Below are positions 9,064 through 17,273 of a stretch of DNA of 64,000 bases, piece by piece; the first letter of the stretch is position 1, and each line of letters begins with the position of its first letter. The notes beneath the pieces were generated by a model. The model had not been told where the DNA came from and searched no databases. It saw nothing but the letters and a program-made list of their open reading frames with translations. The DNA comes from Rhodobacterales bacterium (GTDB lineage: Bacteria; Pseudomonadota; Alphaproteobacteria; Rhodobacterales; Rhodobacteraceae): the NCBI GenBank assembly GCA_002748285.1, contig PDSA01000009.1:1-64000 (forward strand), written 5' to 3'. A program made the translations under genes and the position numbers.

Positions 9064-9975
9064 TCAATAACGCGACAACAAGGCGCGCGTTGCATCGCTG
9101 GTAAGGCCTACCCCAATATCAACCCGGCGCTCTTTCGGCGAGTTGATCTGAAAGATGCGCGGTGCGGACCCTTTGGCACTCGCATTCTGCACCGGCTGAT
9201 CCAGCATCGCATTCAGCCCGTCATAATCAATCACCCCCAACAGCGCCCGGATCGACGCATCCGAAGCACTCGCCCGCACTGTCAGCCGGATCTGTTTGGT
9301 CATATTGGCCGTGAAAATCCGAAAGCTCGACCGCTTATCGGCATCAGGCGCCGCCATGTTCATGATGAAAAACCGCTCAGCATAATTCACCCCCTGAATG
9401 CTGGCATAGGGCTTGCTCCGCCACATCACCGCATTGGGGTTGCCATCGGGGGGGAGGTCCAGCGCCGTGCCCATCGGCATCCCGAAATAAGGGCCGATGG
9501 CTCGGGGATGTTTCGAGAAACTCGCCTGCAACGAAATGATCTCATTGCCGCGCTCATAGACCCACATCTGCTGCTTCCTCTTGCGGGCCACCGATTCCGG
9601 GGCGGCTTTGAGCAATTGTTGCAGCTTGGGGTCTTTGCGCATCAGCGCCTCTTCGGGCGAGCCCTTGGCCGGGCGGGGCAGCAATTTGGAATTGTCCCCA
9701 TCGGCCCATTCGCGGCGAATCCAGCCCTTGGGAGCTTCGGGCAAATAGGCCTTGGCCGACACCGACCGCGCCTTGGAGCGCTGACGCTTCGCCTGAATCT
9801 TCGCCTGAAGCTCAGCCTTTTGTGCGCCAAAGCGTTGCTTCACCGTATCCGCATAATCGGCAAACGCCAATTCATTGATCTTGACGCCGGCCTGCTTGGC
9901 TTGCTTGGAGTAATCCACCACGCCGACCAAAGCGACAGCGATCACAGCAAACCCGATAGTGTAGAATTTATACAT
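9064..9975 (-). CDS. Unknown membrane-anchored protein
   Basis: I do not recognise this 303-residue protein. It begins MYKFYTIGFAVIAVALVGVV, a single N-terminal membrane segment or uncleaved signal, followed by a lysine/arginine/alanine-rich helical stretch (residues 45-75, probable coiled coil) and a mixed alpha/beta globular part. Towards the C-terminus are RSSFRIFTANMTKQIRLTV and APRIFQINSP. The start at 9975 is supported by GGAG seven bases upstream; an ATG 12 bases earlier lacks one. It follows the UbiK-like gene by 110 bp on the same strand. It probably faces the periplasm; no catalytic motif is evident. Confidence 0.65.
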   Translation of the reverse strand: MYKFYTIGFAVIAVALVGVVDYSKQAKQAGVKINELAFADYADTVKQRFGAQKAELQAKIQAKRQRSKARSVSAKAYLPEAPKGWIRREWADGDNSKLLPRPAKGSPEEALMRKDPKLQQLLKAAPESVARKRKQQMWVYERGNEIISLQASFSKHPRAIGPYFGMPMGTALDLPPDGNPNAVMWRSKPYASIQGVNYAERFFIMNMAAPDADKRSSFRIFTANMTKQIRLTVRASASDASIRALLGVIDYDGLNAMLDQPVQNASAKGSAPRIFQINSPKERRVDIGVGLTSDATRALLSRY

Positions 9976-10085
9976 CCAATGCTCCAAAGTTTTTCCACTT
10001 TGGAAACAGAAAGCAGGCCATTCTATGGCGCGATCAAGGAATTTTCAGCGCAGACCTGCAAAAGCCCACACCGGCAAACCCGGTC

Positions 10086-10379
10086 CTAGCCCTTCTTGGC
10101 CGCGGTTTTCTTTTTCGTCGCCGCTTTCGGCTTGGCTGCGGCCTTGCCCTCCAGCGCCTCAAGACGCTGCTTCAACGCCTCATTTTCCTCGCGCGCCTTC
10201 TGCGCCATCGCCCGCACCGCGTCAAATTCCTCGCGGGTAACGAAATCGCGATCCGCCATCCAGCGATCCATCAGGCCCCGCATCGCGGTATTCGCTTCGT
10301 CCTTGGCCCCCTGCGCCACGCCCATTGCGTTGGTGAACAAATCGGAAATGTCGTCGAAAACTGTGTTGCGGTTTTGCAT
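10086..10379 (-). CDS. UbiK/BMFP family accessory factor
   Basis: A 97-residue protein of the BMFP/YqiC (UbiK) family, which in enterobacteria promotes assembly of the ubiquinone-biosynthesis complex and fuses membranes in vitro. The N-terminal half is an amphipathic helix (FDDISDLFTNAMGVAQGAKDE), the centre a coiled coil (REEFDAVRAMAQKAREENEALKQRLEALE) and the C-terminus a lysine/alanine tail (residues 78-97). It is divergent from lgt, 100 bp away. The family call is firm; the ubiquinone role is by analogy. Confidence 0.8.
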   Translation of the reverse strand: MQNRNTVFDDISDLFTNAMGVAQGAKDEANTAMRGLMDRWMADRDFVTREEFDAVRAMAQKAREENEALKQRLEALEGKAAAKPKAATKKKTAAKKG

Positions 10380-10479
10380 AGGGCACCTTTAGGATAATTT
10401 GCGAACCCCCTCTATATGGTGCGATGATCGGCAAATCACAAGCTTGACTTTCCCCCGGCAGCACAGGCAGTTAACGAAT

Positions 10480-11373
10480 ATGCAATATGTGATCCCCTTC
10501 CCCGGCTTCGGCAACGAGATTTTCAGCGTCGAGCTGTTCGGTTTTTCTTTCGCCCTGCGCTGGTATGCGCTGGCTTATATCGTCGGCATCCTGATCGGCT
10601 ACCGGATCGTGCAGCGCGCCATTGCCCGGCCCGGCCTGTGGCGCGATCAGACCGCGCCGATGCCCTCCAACCTAGCCGAAGCCTTTTTGACATGGGCCGT
10701 GATCGGCATCGTTTTGGGCGGGCGTTTGGGCTATGTGCTGTTTTACGATTTTGCCAATTTCGCACAAAATCCGGGCGAGATCCTGAAAGTTTGGCATGGC
10801 GGCATGTCGTTTCACGGCGGCTTTGCCGGGGTGGTGGTGACGGGGCTGATCTTTTGTGCCCGGCACCGCATCCCAATGCTGTCTTTCGGAGACCTGATGG
10901 CCATGGCCGCCCCGGTCGGGCTGTTTCTGGGCCGTCTGGCCAATTTCAACAGCGCCGAGCTGTGGGGCCGCCCCTCAGATCTGCCTTGGGCGGTGATTTT
11001 CCCCGGTGAAGCGGCGCAGCATTGCCCGGGCGTAGCTGGGCTCTGTGCCCGCCACCCCTCGCAGCTTTACGAAGCGCTGCTGGAGGGGGTCATTCTGGGC
11101 ATCCTGCTGCTTTATCTGGGCTTTCGCCGTGGTTGGTTGCAAAAGCCCGGCCAGTTGATGGGGCTGTTCATCGCCGGTTACGGACTGTCGCGCTTTGTGG
11201 TCGAGTTCTTTCGTCAGGCCGATGCGCAATTCATCACCCCGGACAATCCGATGGGCTATGCCATGCAATTTGGCGAATTTGGCATCACCAGAGGCCAACA
11301 GCTGTCGCTGCCGATGATCGCGATTGGCATTGGCTTTGTGATCTGGGCCCGGCACCGCGCCGGGCGGGTTTAA
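10480..11373 (+). CDS. lgt: Prolipoprotein diacylglyceryl transferase
   Basis: A 297-residue multi-pass inner-membrane enzyme that transfers diacylglycerol from phosphatidylglycerol to the lipobox cysteine of prolipoproteins. The family motifs are present: LGGRLGYVLFYD, the HGGMSFHGGF loop, the Lgt signature around RLANFNSAELWGRPSDLPWA, and HPSQLYEALLEG. About seven membrane helices are visible. The start at 10480 fits the conserved N-terminus (MQYVIPFPGFG). Substrates encoded in this window include the DUF3035 and DUF4329 lipoproteins, and lspA at 33942 performs the next processing step. Confidence 0.95.
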   Translation: MQYVIPFPGFGNEIFSVELFGFSFALRWYALAYIVGILIGYRIVQRAIARPGLWRDQTAPMPSNLAEAFLTWAVIGIVLGGRLGYVLFYDFANFAQNPGEILKVWHGGMSFHGGFAGVVVTGLIFCARHRIPMLSFGDLMAMAAPVGLFLGRLANFNSAELWGRPSDLPWAVIFPGEAAQHCPGVAGLCARHPSQLYEALLEGVILGILLLYLGFRRGWLQKPGQLMGLFIAGYGLSRFVVEFFRQADAQFITPDNPMGYAMQFGEFGITRGQQLSLPMIAIGIGFVIWARHRAGRV

Positions 11374-11439
11374 CGGTTGACCCGACGGGGCGAAACAGGA
11401 AAGCTGTCGCAAACCCTGCCCCAACCCAAGAGCCACCCC

Positions 11440-12192
11440 ATGACCATTGACATCCTGACCTCTGACCTTCTGGCCCCCACCCCACATGGCTTTTTCAGCC
11501 GCCGGGGCGGGGTCTCGCGCGGGATTTACGCCGGGCTGAATTGCGGTTTTGGCTCGGATGATGACAGCAACGATGTCGCCGCCAACCGGGCGCTGGTGGA
11601 AGCCGCCATGCAGGTCGGCCCCGGAGGGCTGGTGACGGTGCATCAATATCACTCTAATCAGGTGGCGCTGATCCCCAGCGCTGCGGGCGAATGCAAAGCC
11701 GATGCGATGGTCAGCGCCAGCCCGGGCGTGGTGCTGGGGATTTTGACGGCGGATTGCGCTCCGATTCTGTTTGCCGATCGTCAGGCCGGGGTGATTGGCG
11801 CTGCCCATGCCGGCTGGCAGGGGGCGTTGAACGGGGTTATCGAGGCCACCTTTGCCGCGATGCTCGATCTGGGGGCGGACAAGACCAATATCAAAGCCGC
11901 TATTGGCGCCTGCATCAGCCCCGCCGCTTACGAGGTCGGGCCTGAATTTCGCGATAATTTCACTGCGCAAGACCCCGACTATGCCCGGTTTTTCAGCACC
12001 GGCGCTCAGGATCGGCCGCATTTTGACTTGCCGGGCTTTTGCCTGCACCGGCTGAAGCTGTGCGGCATTGCCCAGGCCGAATGGATCAATCACTGCACCT
12101 ATCAGGATGCCGAGCGGTTCTATTCCTACCGGCGCAGCGTGCATCACAAACAGCCGGATTACGGGCGGTTGATCTCTTGCATCCGGCTTTAG
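11440..12192 (+). CDS. pgeF: Peptidoglycan editing factor PgeF (multicopper polyphenol oxidase/laccase-fold)
   Basis: A 250-residue protein of the YfiH/DUF152 family. It has the metal-site motifs HQYHSNQV, LTADCAPILF and AAHAGWQG and the C-terminal CTYQDAERFYSYRR. Family members have been reported to act as purine-nucleoside phosphorylases/deaminases and, in E. coli, to remove misincorporated L-serine from peptidoglycan precursors. It lies 66 bp downstream of lgt on the same strand. In several Rhodobacterales I recall a methyltransferase gene between lgt and pgeF; none is present here. Confidence 0.88.
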   Translation: MTIDILTSDLLAPTPHGFFSRRGGVSRGIYAGLNCGFGSDDDSNDVAANRALVEAAMQVGPGGLVTVHQYHSNQVALIPSAAGECKADAMVSASPGVVLGILTADCAPILFADRQAGVIGAAHAGWQGALNGVIEATFAAMLDLGADKTNIKAAIGACISPAAYEVGPEFRDNFTAQDPDYARFFSTGAQDRPHFDLPGFCLHRLKLCGIAQAEWINHCTYQDAERFYSYRRSVHHKQPDYGRLISCIRL

Positions 12193-12437
12193 CCACAATC
12201 TCGCCGGGATTGGCGAAACAATCCCGCTGACCAAACGCCAATCATTGCGGTTTTGCGCACAATAACCCCTGAAACCAGCATAAAACCCGGTTGCCACATT
12301 CTGCCCGGATGCAAACCATCTGAATAAAATTTTTCCAGATTTCTGTCATTCTATGGCCTTATTGCCCGGAGATAGTGACTGCCATCAACAGATGCAGGCT
12401 ACAGGTCAAAGCGCATCCAAAATCGTAGAGGCAGACC

Positions 12438-12590
12438 ATGAAGAAACAGCGAATGATCAAAAACATCATTGCCGAAGCCGAGAAAACCACTGTGGCAATG
12501 CCATGGACCCGCGGCCAGCGCCGCAGCGCGTGGATCGCCAAACGCCGCAATGCAGGCACTCAGCCCCGGATCAGAGCCGCACACGGCTAA
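12438..12590 (+). CDS. Small basic protein (50 residues), unknown function
   Basis: A short gene with a GAGG ribosome-binding site and its own strong terminator 40 bp downstream. The product starts MKKQRMIKNIIAEAEKTTVA and continues with WTRGQRRSAWIAKRRNAGTQ; about a quarter of the residues are Lys or Arg. I recall similar roseobacter proteins of about 50 residues with a KTTVAMPWTRG core, none of known function. The clear signals around it make it likely to be real. The cationic character suggests binding to nucleic acid or membrane, which is inference. Confidence 0.7.
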   Translation: MKKQRMIKNIIAEAEKTTVAMPWTRGQRRSAWIAKRRNAGTQPRIRAAHG

Positions 12591-12628
12591 AAAATTATTT
12601 TTCTCGACGATTCCCCAAATCGTCCGGC

Positions 12629-12657
12629 AAGCCACCCCTTTCGGGTGGCTTTTTTTG
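12629..12657 (+). terminator. Intrinsic terminator of the small basic protein gene
   Basis: A perfect 9-bp stem AAGCCACCC / GGGTGGCTT with a five-base loop, followed directly by a run of T residues. Confidence 0.9.
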
Positions 12658-12880
12658 ACTGATTCTCAGCTCTTTTTCGCCCTTTGCGACTCAAAATAAG
12701 GCAGCTTCGGAGCGGATTCGGAAACAATCCCAACCCAAAGCAGGGCATTGCTGCGCAAAACCAGCCCTATGACGTCAAGTTTTTGACAAAATGATCATAA
12801 TGCTGCCATATCATCCTCAACACATACCAACGCATCTTCGGTGGGGACCGAAGGAAGATGTAGCTTCGAAAGGACGTTAC

Positions 12881-13663
12881 ATGCCCCAAGTCCCCGAAAC
12901 CGTGTTCGGTATCAGGAATAATAATTCGGTTCTGCGTTTACGAACCGCTCAGCCAGACAGGCGGCCTCATCGGGGTTTGCCTCAGCCTCGGTTATGTGAG
13001 GCCGCCTATCTGGGTCACAACAACGAAATCAAAAATTTTCAACGCGCCGTGCCCGATATTCCGGCCTTTACCAACGCGTTTTCCGCCATTGCCCGTGGCA
13101 GCCTGATCGCTTGCGAACATGGCCCCGTGGCGGTGGAAGACCTGCTGCCCGGCGACCGGGTCTGCACTCTGGACAACGGCTTGCAGCCTTTGCTCTGGAT
13201 CGGGTCGATGGCGCTGGAGCGCCCCTCCGACGCCCAAACCAGCCCCGGCCTGACGCGGATCACCGCTGACAGTTTCGGCATGAGCCGTCCGATGCCCGAT
13301 CTGGTGCTGGGCCAGGCCGCGCGGCTGCTGCGCCGCGACACCGCTCTGGTCAATACGCTCGGCAGCCCCAAAGCGCTGGCCCCTGTCAGCGCCTTTGCCG
13401 ATGGCGAAACGGTGCTGAGCATCGCTCCGATGGCCCGGACCCGGGTTTATCATCTGCTGTTTGCGAACCATCAGATCATCCGCGCCAACGGGCTCGAAAT
13501 CGAAAGCTATCACCCCGAAAAAACCCTGCGCACCAGCCTGAGCCGCGAGCTGTTGCTGACGTTCATGGATCTGTTCCCGCATCTGGTTTCGCTGGGCGGT
13601 TTCGGGGCCACCGCCTATCCGCACCTGTCCCAAGACACCACGCTGGAACTGCTGAGCGCTTAG
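12881..13663 (+). CDS. Hint-domain (Hint_2) protein lacking the usual first cysteine
   Basis: A 260-residue protein whose residues from about 65 onward form a Hedgehog/Intein (Hint_2) domain: VAVEDLLPGDRVCTLDNGLQ, then LLWIGS, VYHLLFANHQIIRANGLEIE and SYHPEKTL. These match the Hint part of the large RTX protein at 18277-21429 (VEDLEVGQMVQTMDHGLQPIRWIGS, FHILFDSHEIVYAEG). Where that protein has CFVAGT at the splice start, this one has NAFSAIARGS, with no cysteine, so autocleavage at that position looks impossible. The start at 12881 has AGGA nine bases upstream. No signal peptide is evident; family members are usually type I secretion substrates or of unknown role. Confidence 0.75.
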   Translation: MPQVPETVFGIRNNNSVLRLRTAQPDRRPHRGLPQPRLCEAAYLGHNNEIKNFQRAVPDIPAFTNAFSAIARGSLIACEHGPVAVEDLLPGDRVCTLDNGLQPLLWIGSMALERPSDAQTSPGLTRITADSFGMSRPMPDLVLGQAARLLRRDTALVNTLGSPKALAPVSAFADGETVLSIAPMARTRVYHLLFANHQIIRANGLEIESYHPEKTLRTSLSRELLLTFMDLFPHLVSLGGFGATAYPHLSQDTTLELLSA

Positions 13664-13721
13664 AAACGCCGCCGCTCTGACATATGTCGCCCTGCATCAA
13701 ACCGCCCGAATGGGTGTGGCC

Positions 13722-14222
13722 CTAAGCACGCTTTTCCAACCGCTGCTCCAGCACCTCAAACGGCACGCCGGGCTCATCCTTGGCCCCGCGGATCACCAGC
13801 GATGTTTTCACACTGGCGACATTGTCTGCCGCTGTCAGGTCTTCGGTCAGGAAATTCTGAAAGCTGGACAGATCAGGCGCCACGCATTTCAAAATGAAAT
13901 CCACCTCGCCATTAAGCATGTGGCACTCGCGCACCAACGGCCAGCCCCGGCATTTTTCCTCGAACGCGGATAAATCCGCTTCGGCTTGGCTGACCAACCC
14001 GACCATGGCGAAAACCTGCACTTCAAAGCCCAGCTCGCGCGCATCCACATCCGCATAATAACCACGGATATAGCCGTTTTCCTCGAGCGTGCGCACCCGG
14101 CGCAAACAGGGCGGGGCCGAAATACCCACCTTTTTGGCCAGCTCGACATTGGTCATGCGGCCATCCCCCTGCAATTCGGCCAAAATCATCCGATCAATCG
14201 AATCCAGTTTGAAATTCCCCAT
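13722..14222 (-). CDS. Lrp/AsnC family transcriptional regulator
   Basis: A 166-residue regulator. The N-terminal helix-turn-helix is typical (LDSIDRMILAELQGDGRMTN, then VELAKKVGISAPPCLRRVRTLEENGYI), and the C-terminal part is a RAM/AsnC ligand-binding domain (VQVFAMVGLVSQAEADLSAFEEK, VDFILKCVAPDLSSFQNFL). Such proteins sense amino acids and regulate nearby or global targets. It is divergent from trxB with about 200 bp between; a role in regulating trxB is possible but unproven. I preferred the ATG at 14222 because AGGG lies seven bases upstream; an ATG two codons earlier is possible. Confidence 0.88.
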   Translation of the reverse strand: MGNFKLDSIDRMILAELQGDGRMTNVELAKKVGISAPPCLRRVRTLEENGYIRGYYADVDARELGFEVQVFAMVGLVSQAEADLSAFEEKCRGWPLVRECHMLNGEVDFILKCVAPDLSSFQNFLTEDLTAADNVASVKTSLVIRGAKDEPGVPFEVLEQRLEKRA

Positions 14223-14313
14223 TACCATCCCTGTTGTTTATCTTATCCATTTTCGCAGATTGTAGGCTGCGCAACCCCGTGGCGCAACATTATTTCACAA
14301 ATGCGCAATTTTA

Positions 14314-14321
14314 TTAACCAT
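14314..14321. promoter_or_regulatory. Possible CtrA-type half-site between lrp-like gene and trxB
   Basis: The octamer TTAACCAT in an AT-rich stretch of the divergent promoter region matches the CtrA-associated octamer known in Caulobacter. A second occurrence is at 17754. One octamer carries little weight; binding is conjecture. Confidence 0.2.
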
Positions 14322-14426
14322 TTTGTAAATCCTTGCGGCACAAGACAGCACAACGGCTCTTGCCCTTTCCCTGCCCGGGCGGGGGCTCTATACCAAGGCA
14401 AAAGACATTGCACAAAGGGGGCTGAT

Positions 14427-15371
14427 ATGGCCGACACACGTCACACGAAACTCTTGATCATCGGCTCAGGGCCAGCGGGGTGTACGGCCGCGGTTTATGC
14501 CAGCCGCGCCATGTTGCAGCCGATTCTGGTGCAGGGGATCGAGCCCGGTGGGCAGCTGACCACCACCACCGAGGTTGAAAACTGGCCCGGCCACACCGAA
14601 ATTCAGGGACCCGAGCTAATGATGAATATGGAGGCCCATGCCCGCGCCACCGGCACCGAGATCATTAGCGATCTGATCACCAATCTTGACCTGTCCAGCC
14701 GCCCCTTCACCGCCACCGGCGACAGCGGCACCACCTATATTTGCGACAGCGTCATTCTGGCCACTGGCGCCCGCGCCCGCTGGCTGGGGCTGGAGAGCGA
14801 AGAGAAATTCAAGGGCTTTGGCGTGTCGGCCTGCGCCACCTGTGATGGCTTTTTCTATCGCGATCAGGAAATCGTCGTGGTCGGGGGTGGCAACACCGCA
14901 GTGGAAGAGGCGCTGTTTCTGACTCATTTCGCCAGCAAAGTCACCCTGATCCACCGCCGCGACGAATTGCGCAGCGAGCGTATTCTGGCCGAGCGGCTGC
15001 TGAACAACCCCAAGATCGAGCCGCTCTGGTTTCACGAGCTGATCGAAGTGGTGGGCGATGAGATGCCCAAAGGTGTGACCGGCGTCAAAGTCAAGCACAC
15101 CAAAACCGGCGAGATCAGCGAGATCCCTTGCAAGGGGGTGTTCATCGCCATCGGGCATTCTCCGGCCAATGAGCTGGTCAAAGACAGCCTGCCGACCCAT
15201 ATGGGCGGCTATGTGGTGACCGAACCCGACAGCACCGCCACCGCGATCCCCGGGGTGTTTGCCGCCGGCGATCTGGTCGATCACAAATACCGTCAGGCGG
15301 TCACCTCAGCCGGGATGGGCTGTATGGCGGCGCTCGAGGCGGAACGTTTCCTGTCCGAGCAGGAAGAATAG
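14427..15371 (+). CDS. trxB: Thioredoxin-disulfide reductase
   Basis: A 314-residue low-molecular-weight thioredoxin reductase that uses NADPH to reduce thioredoxin. It shows the FAD motif GSGPAGCTAAVYASRA (residues 13-28), the redox disulfide CATC at residues 136-139, the NADPH motif VVGGGNTAVEEALFLT and the C-terminal FAD motif VFAAGDLVDHKYRQAVTSAG. The frame is open upstream, but the ATG at 14427 matches the family N-terminus (MADTRHTKLLIIG). Divergent from the Lrp-type regulator. Confidence 0.95.
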   Translation: MADTRHTKLLIIGSGPAGCTAAVYASRAMLQPILVQGIEPGGQLTTTTEVENWPGHTEIQGPELMMNMEAHARATGTEIISDLITNLDLSSRPFTATGDSGTTYICDSVILATGARARWLGLESEEKFKGFGVSACATCDGFFYRDQEIVVVGGGNTAVEEALFLTHFASKVTLIHRRDELRSERILAERLLNNPKIEPLWFHELIEVVGDEMPKGVTGVKVKHTKTGEISEIPCKGVFIAIGHSPANELVKDSLPTHMGGYVVTEPDSTATAIPGVFAAGDLVDHKYRQAVTSAGMGCMAALEAERFLSEQEE

Positions 15372-15499
15372 CCATGGCCCATATTCCATAAAACCAACCC
15401 AATCGCGCTCGAATTTGACCATATTTGCGCGCTATCCGGCCCTGAATGGGGGCGCTCCGGCCCCCATTCAATAATAAAATTGTAAATCGAGAGTACCCC

Positions 15500-17206
15500 A
15501 TGTCCATGCAAATCCTTGCCCCGATCCCAGAGCTTTATGTCTCTTATGAGAGCGCGCAAAAGCTGAAATCCGAAGCCGCCGAGCTGCCCTCCTGGGATCT
15601 AACTCCGCGTCAGACCTGCGATCTGGAACTGCTGATGAACGGGGGATTCAATCCGCTCAAAGGGTTCCTCAGCCAGCAGGATTATGACAGCGTGGTCAAG
15701 GATATGCGTCTGGCCGATGGCAGCTTGTGGCCGATGCCGATTACTCTGGATGTGAATGAGGACTTTGCCAACAGCATCGAGCCCGGTCAGGATGTGGCCC
15801 TGCGGGATGAAGAAGGGGTGATTTTGGCGATCATCTCGGTCACTGATAAATGGCAGCCTGACAAATCCGCCGAGGCGATCGGCGTGTTTGGCTCGGACGA
15901 TCTGGCGCATCCGGCGGTCAATTACCTGCACAATCAGGCGGGCAAGATTTATCTGGGCGGGCCGGTGACCGGCATTCAGCCGCCGGTGCATTACGATTTC
16001 AAGGCCCGGCGTGACACGCCCAATGAGCTGCGCGCCTATTTCCGCAAAATGGGCTGGCGCAAAGTGGTGGCGTTTCAAACCCGCAACCCGCTGCACCGCG
16101 CCCATCAGGAGCTGACCTTTCGCGCCGCCCGCGAGGCGCAGGCCAATTTGCTGATCCATCCGGTGGTGGGCCTGACCAAGCCCGGCGATGTCGATCACTT
16201 CACCCGGGTGCGCTGTTACGAAGCGGTGCTGGATCATTATCAGCAATCCACCACCACGATGAGCCTGCTCAATCTGGCGATGCGCATGGGTGGCCCGCGC
16301 GAGGCTGTCTGGCACGGACTGATCCGTAAAAACCACGGCTGCACCCATTTCATCGTTGGCCGCGATCATGCCGGGCCGGGCAAGAACTCGGCGGGTGAAG
16401 ACTTCTACGGCCCGTATGATGCGCAAAACCTGTTCCGTCAGTATCAGGATGAAATCGGCATTGAGATGGTCGATTTCAAGCACATGGTCTATGTGCAGGA
16501 ACGGGCGCAATATGAACCGGCGGATGAGATTGAGGACGGGCTGACAGTGCTGAACATCTCGGGGACTGAGCTGCGCCGGCGTCTGTCCGAGGGGCTGGAA
16601 ATCCCGGACTGGTTTTCCTTCCCCGAAGTGGTCGAGGAATTGCGCAAGACCAGACCGGCACGTTCGAAACAAGGCTTTACGGTGTTTTTCACCGGGCTTT
16701 CGGGGTCTGGCAAATCGACGATTGCCAACGCGCTGATGGTCAAGCTGATGGAGATGGGCGGCCGCCCCGTGACCTTGCTGGATGGGGATGTGGTGCGCAA
16801 GAATCTGTCATCCGAGCTGGGCTTTTCCAAGGCGCATCGCGATCTGAACATCCGGCGTATCGGTTATGTCGCCAGCGAGATCACCAAGAACCGCGGCATC
16901 GCCATTTGCGCCCCGATCGCGCCCTATACCAGCACCCGGCGGGCGGTGCGCGAAGAGATCGAACAGTTTGGTGCCTTTATCGAGGTGCATGTGGCCACTT
17001 CTCTGGAAGAATGCGAACGCCGCGACCGCAAGGGGCTGTATAAGCTGGCCCGGGCGGGCAAGATCAAAGAGTTCACCGGCATCTCGGACCCTTACGAGAT
17101 CCCCGAACATCCCGAGCTGTCGGTTGAGACCGAAAATGTCGATGTGGATAACTGCGCCCATCAGGTGTTGCTGAAACTTGAAAGCATGGGGCTGATCACC
17201 GGCTAG
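15500..17206 (+). CDS. Bifunctional sulfate adenylyltransferase / adenylylsulfate kinase
   Basis: A 568-residue fusion. Residues 1 to about 385 are an ATP sulfurylase with QTRNPLHRAH at 193-202 (nucleotide site), GLTKPGDVDHFTRVRCY and the VGRDHAGPG motif. The rest is an APS kinase with P-loop GLSGSGKS at 399-406, DGDVVRKNLSSELGFS, and IRRIGYVASEITKNRGIAICAPIAPY. Together they make PAPS from sulfate and two ATP for cysteine synthesis and sulfation. Such fusions are usual in marine alphaproteobacteria. The start at 15500 follows the conserved N-terminus rather than the longer open frame. A strong terminator follows 33 bp after the stop. Confidence 0.93.
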   Translation: MSMQILAPIPELYVSYESAQKLKSEAAELPSWDLTPRQTCDLELLMNGGFNPLKGFLSQQDYDSVVKDMRLADGSLWPMPITLDVNEDFANSIEPGQDVALRDEEGVILAIISVTDKWQPDKSAEAIGVFGSDDLAHPAVNYLHNQAGKIYLGGPVTGIQPPVHYDFKARRDTPNELRAYFRKMGWRKVVAFQTRNPLHRAHQELTFRAAREAQANLLIHPVVGLTKPGDVDHFTRVRCYEAVLDHYQQSTTTMSLLNLAMRMGGPREAVWHGLIRKNHGCTHFIVGRDHAGPGKNSAGEDFYGPYDAQNLFRQYQDEIGIEMVDFKHMVYVQERAQYEPADEIEDGLTVLNISGTELRRRLSEGLEIPDWFSFPEVVEELRKTRPARSKQGFTVFFTGLSGSGKSTIANALMVKLMEMGGRPVTLLDGDVVRKNLSSELGFSKAHRDLNIRRIGYVASEITKNRGIAICAPIAPYTSTRRAVREEIEQFGAFIEVHVATSLEECERRDRKGLYKLARAGKIKEFTGISDPYEIPEHPELSVETENVDVDNCAHQVLLKLESMGLITG

Positions 17207-17239
17207 GCGCGGGTGTTCACGCCGCAAACCGCTTAGAAG

Positions 17240-17273
17240 ACGGGCAGAGTCCAGCCGGGCTCTGCCCGTTTTG
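17240..17273 (+). terminator. Intrinsic terminator of the sulfate-activation gene
   Basis: A perfect 10-bp stem ACGGGCAGAG / CTCTGCCCGT with a 10-base loop and a short T run. Confidence 0.88.
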
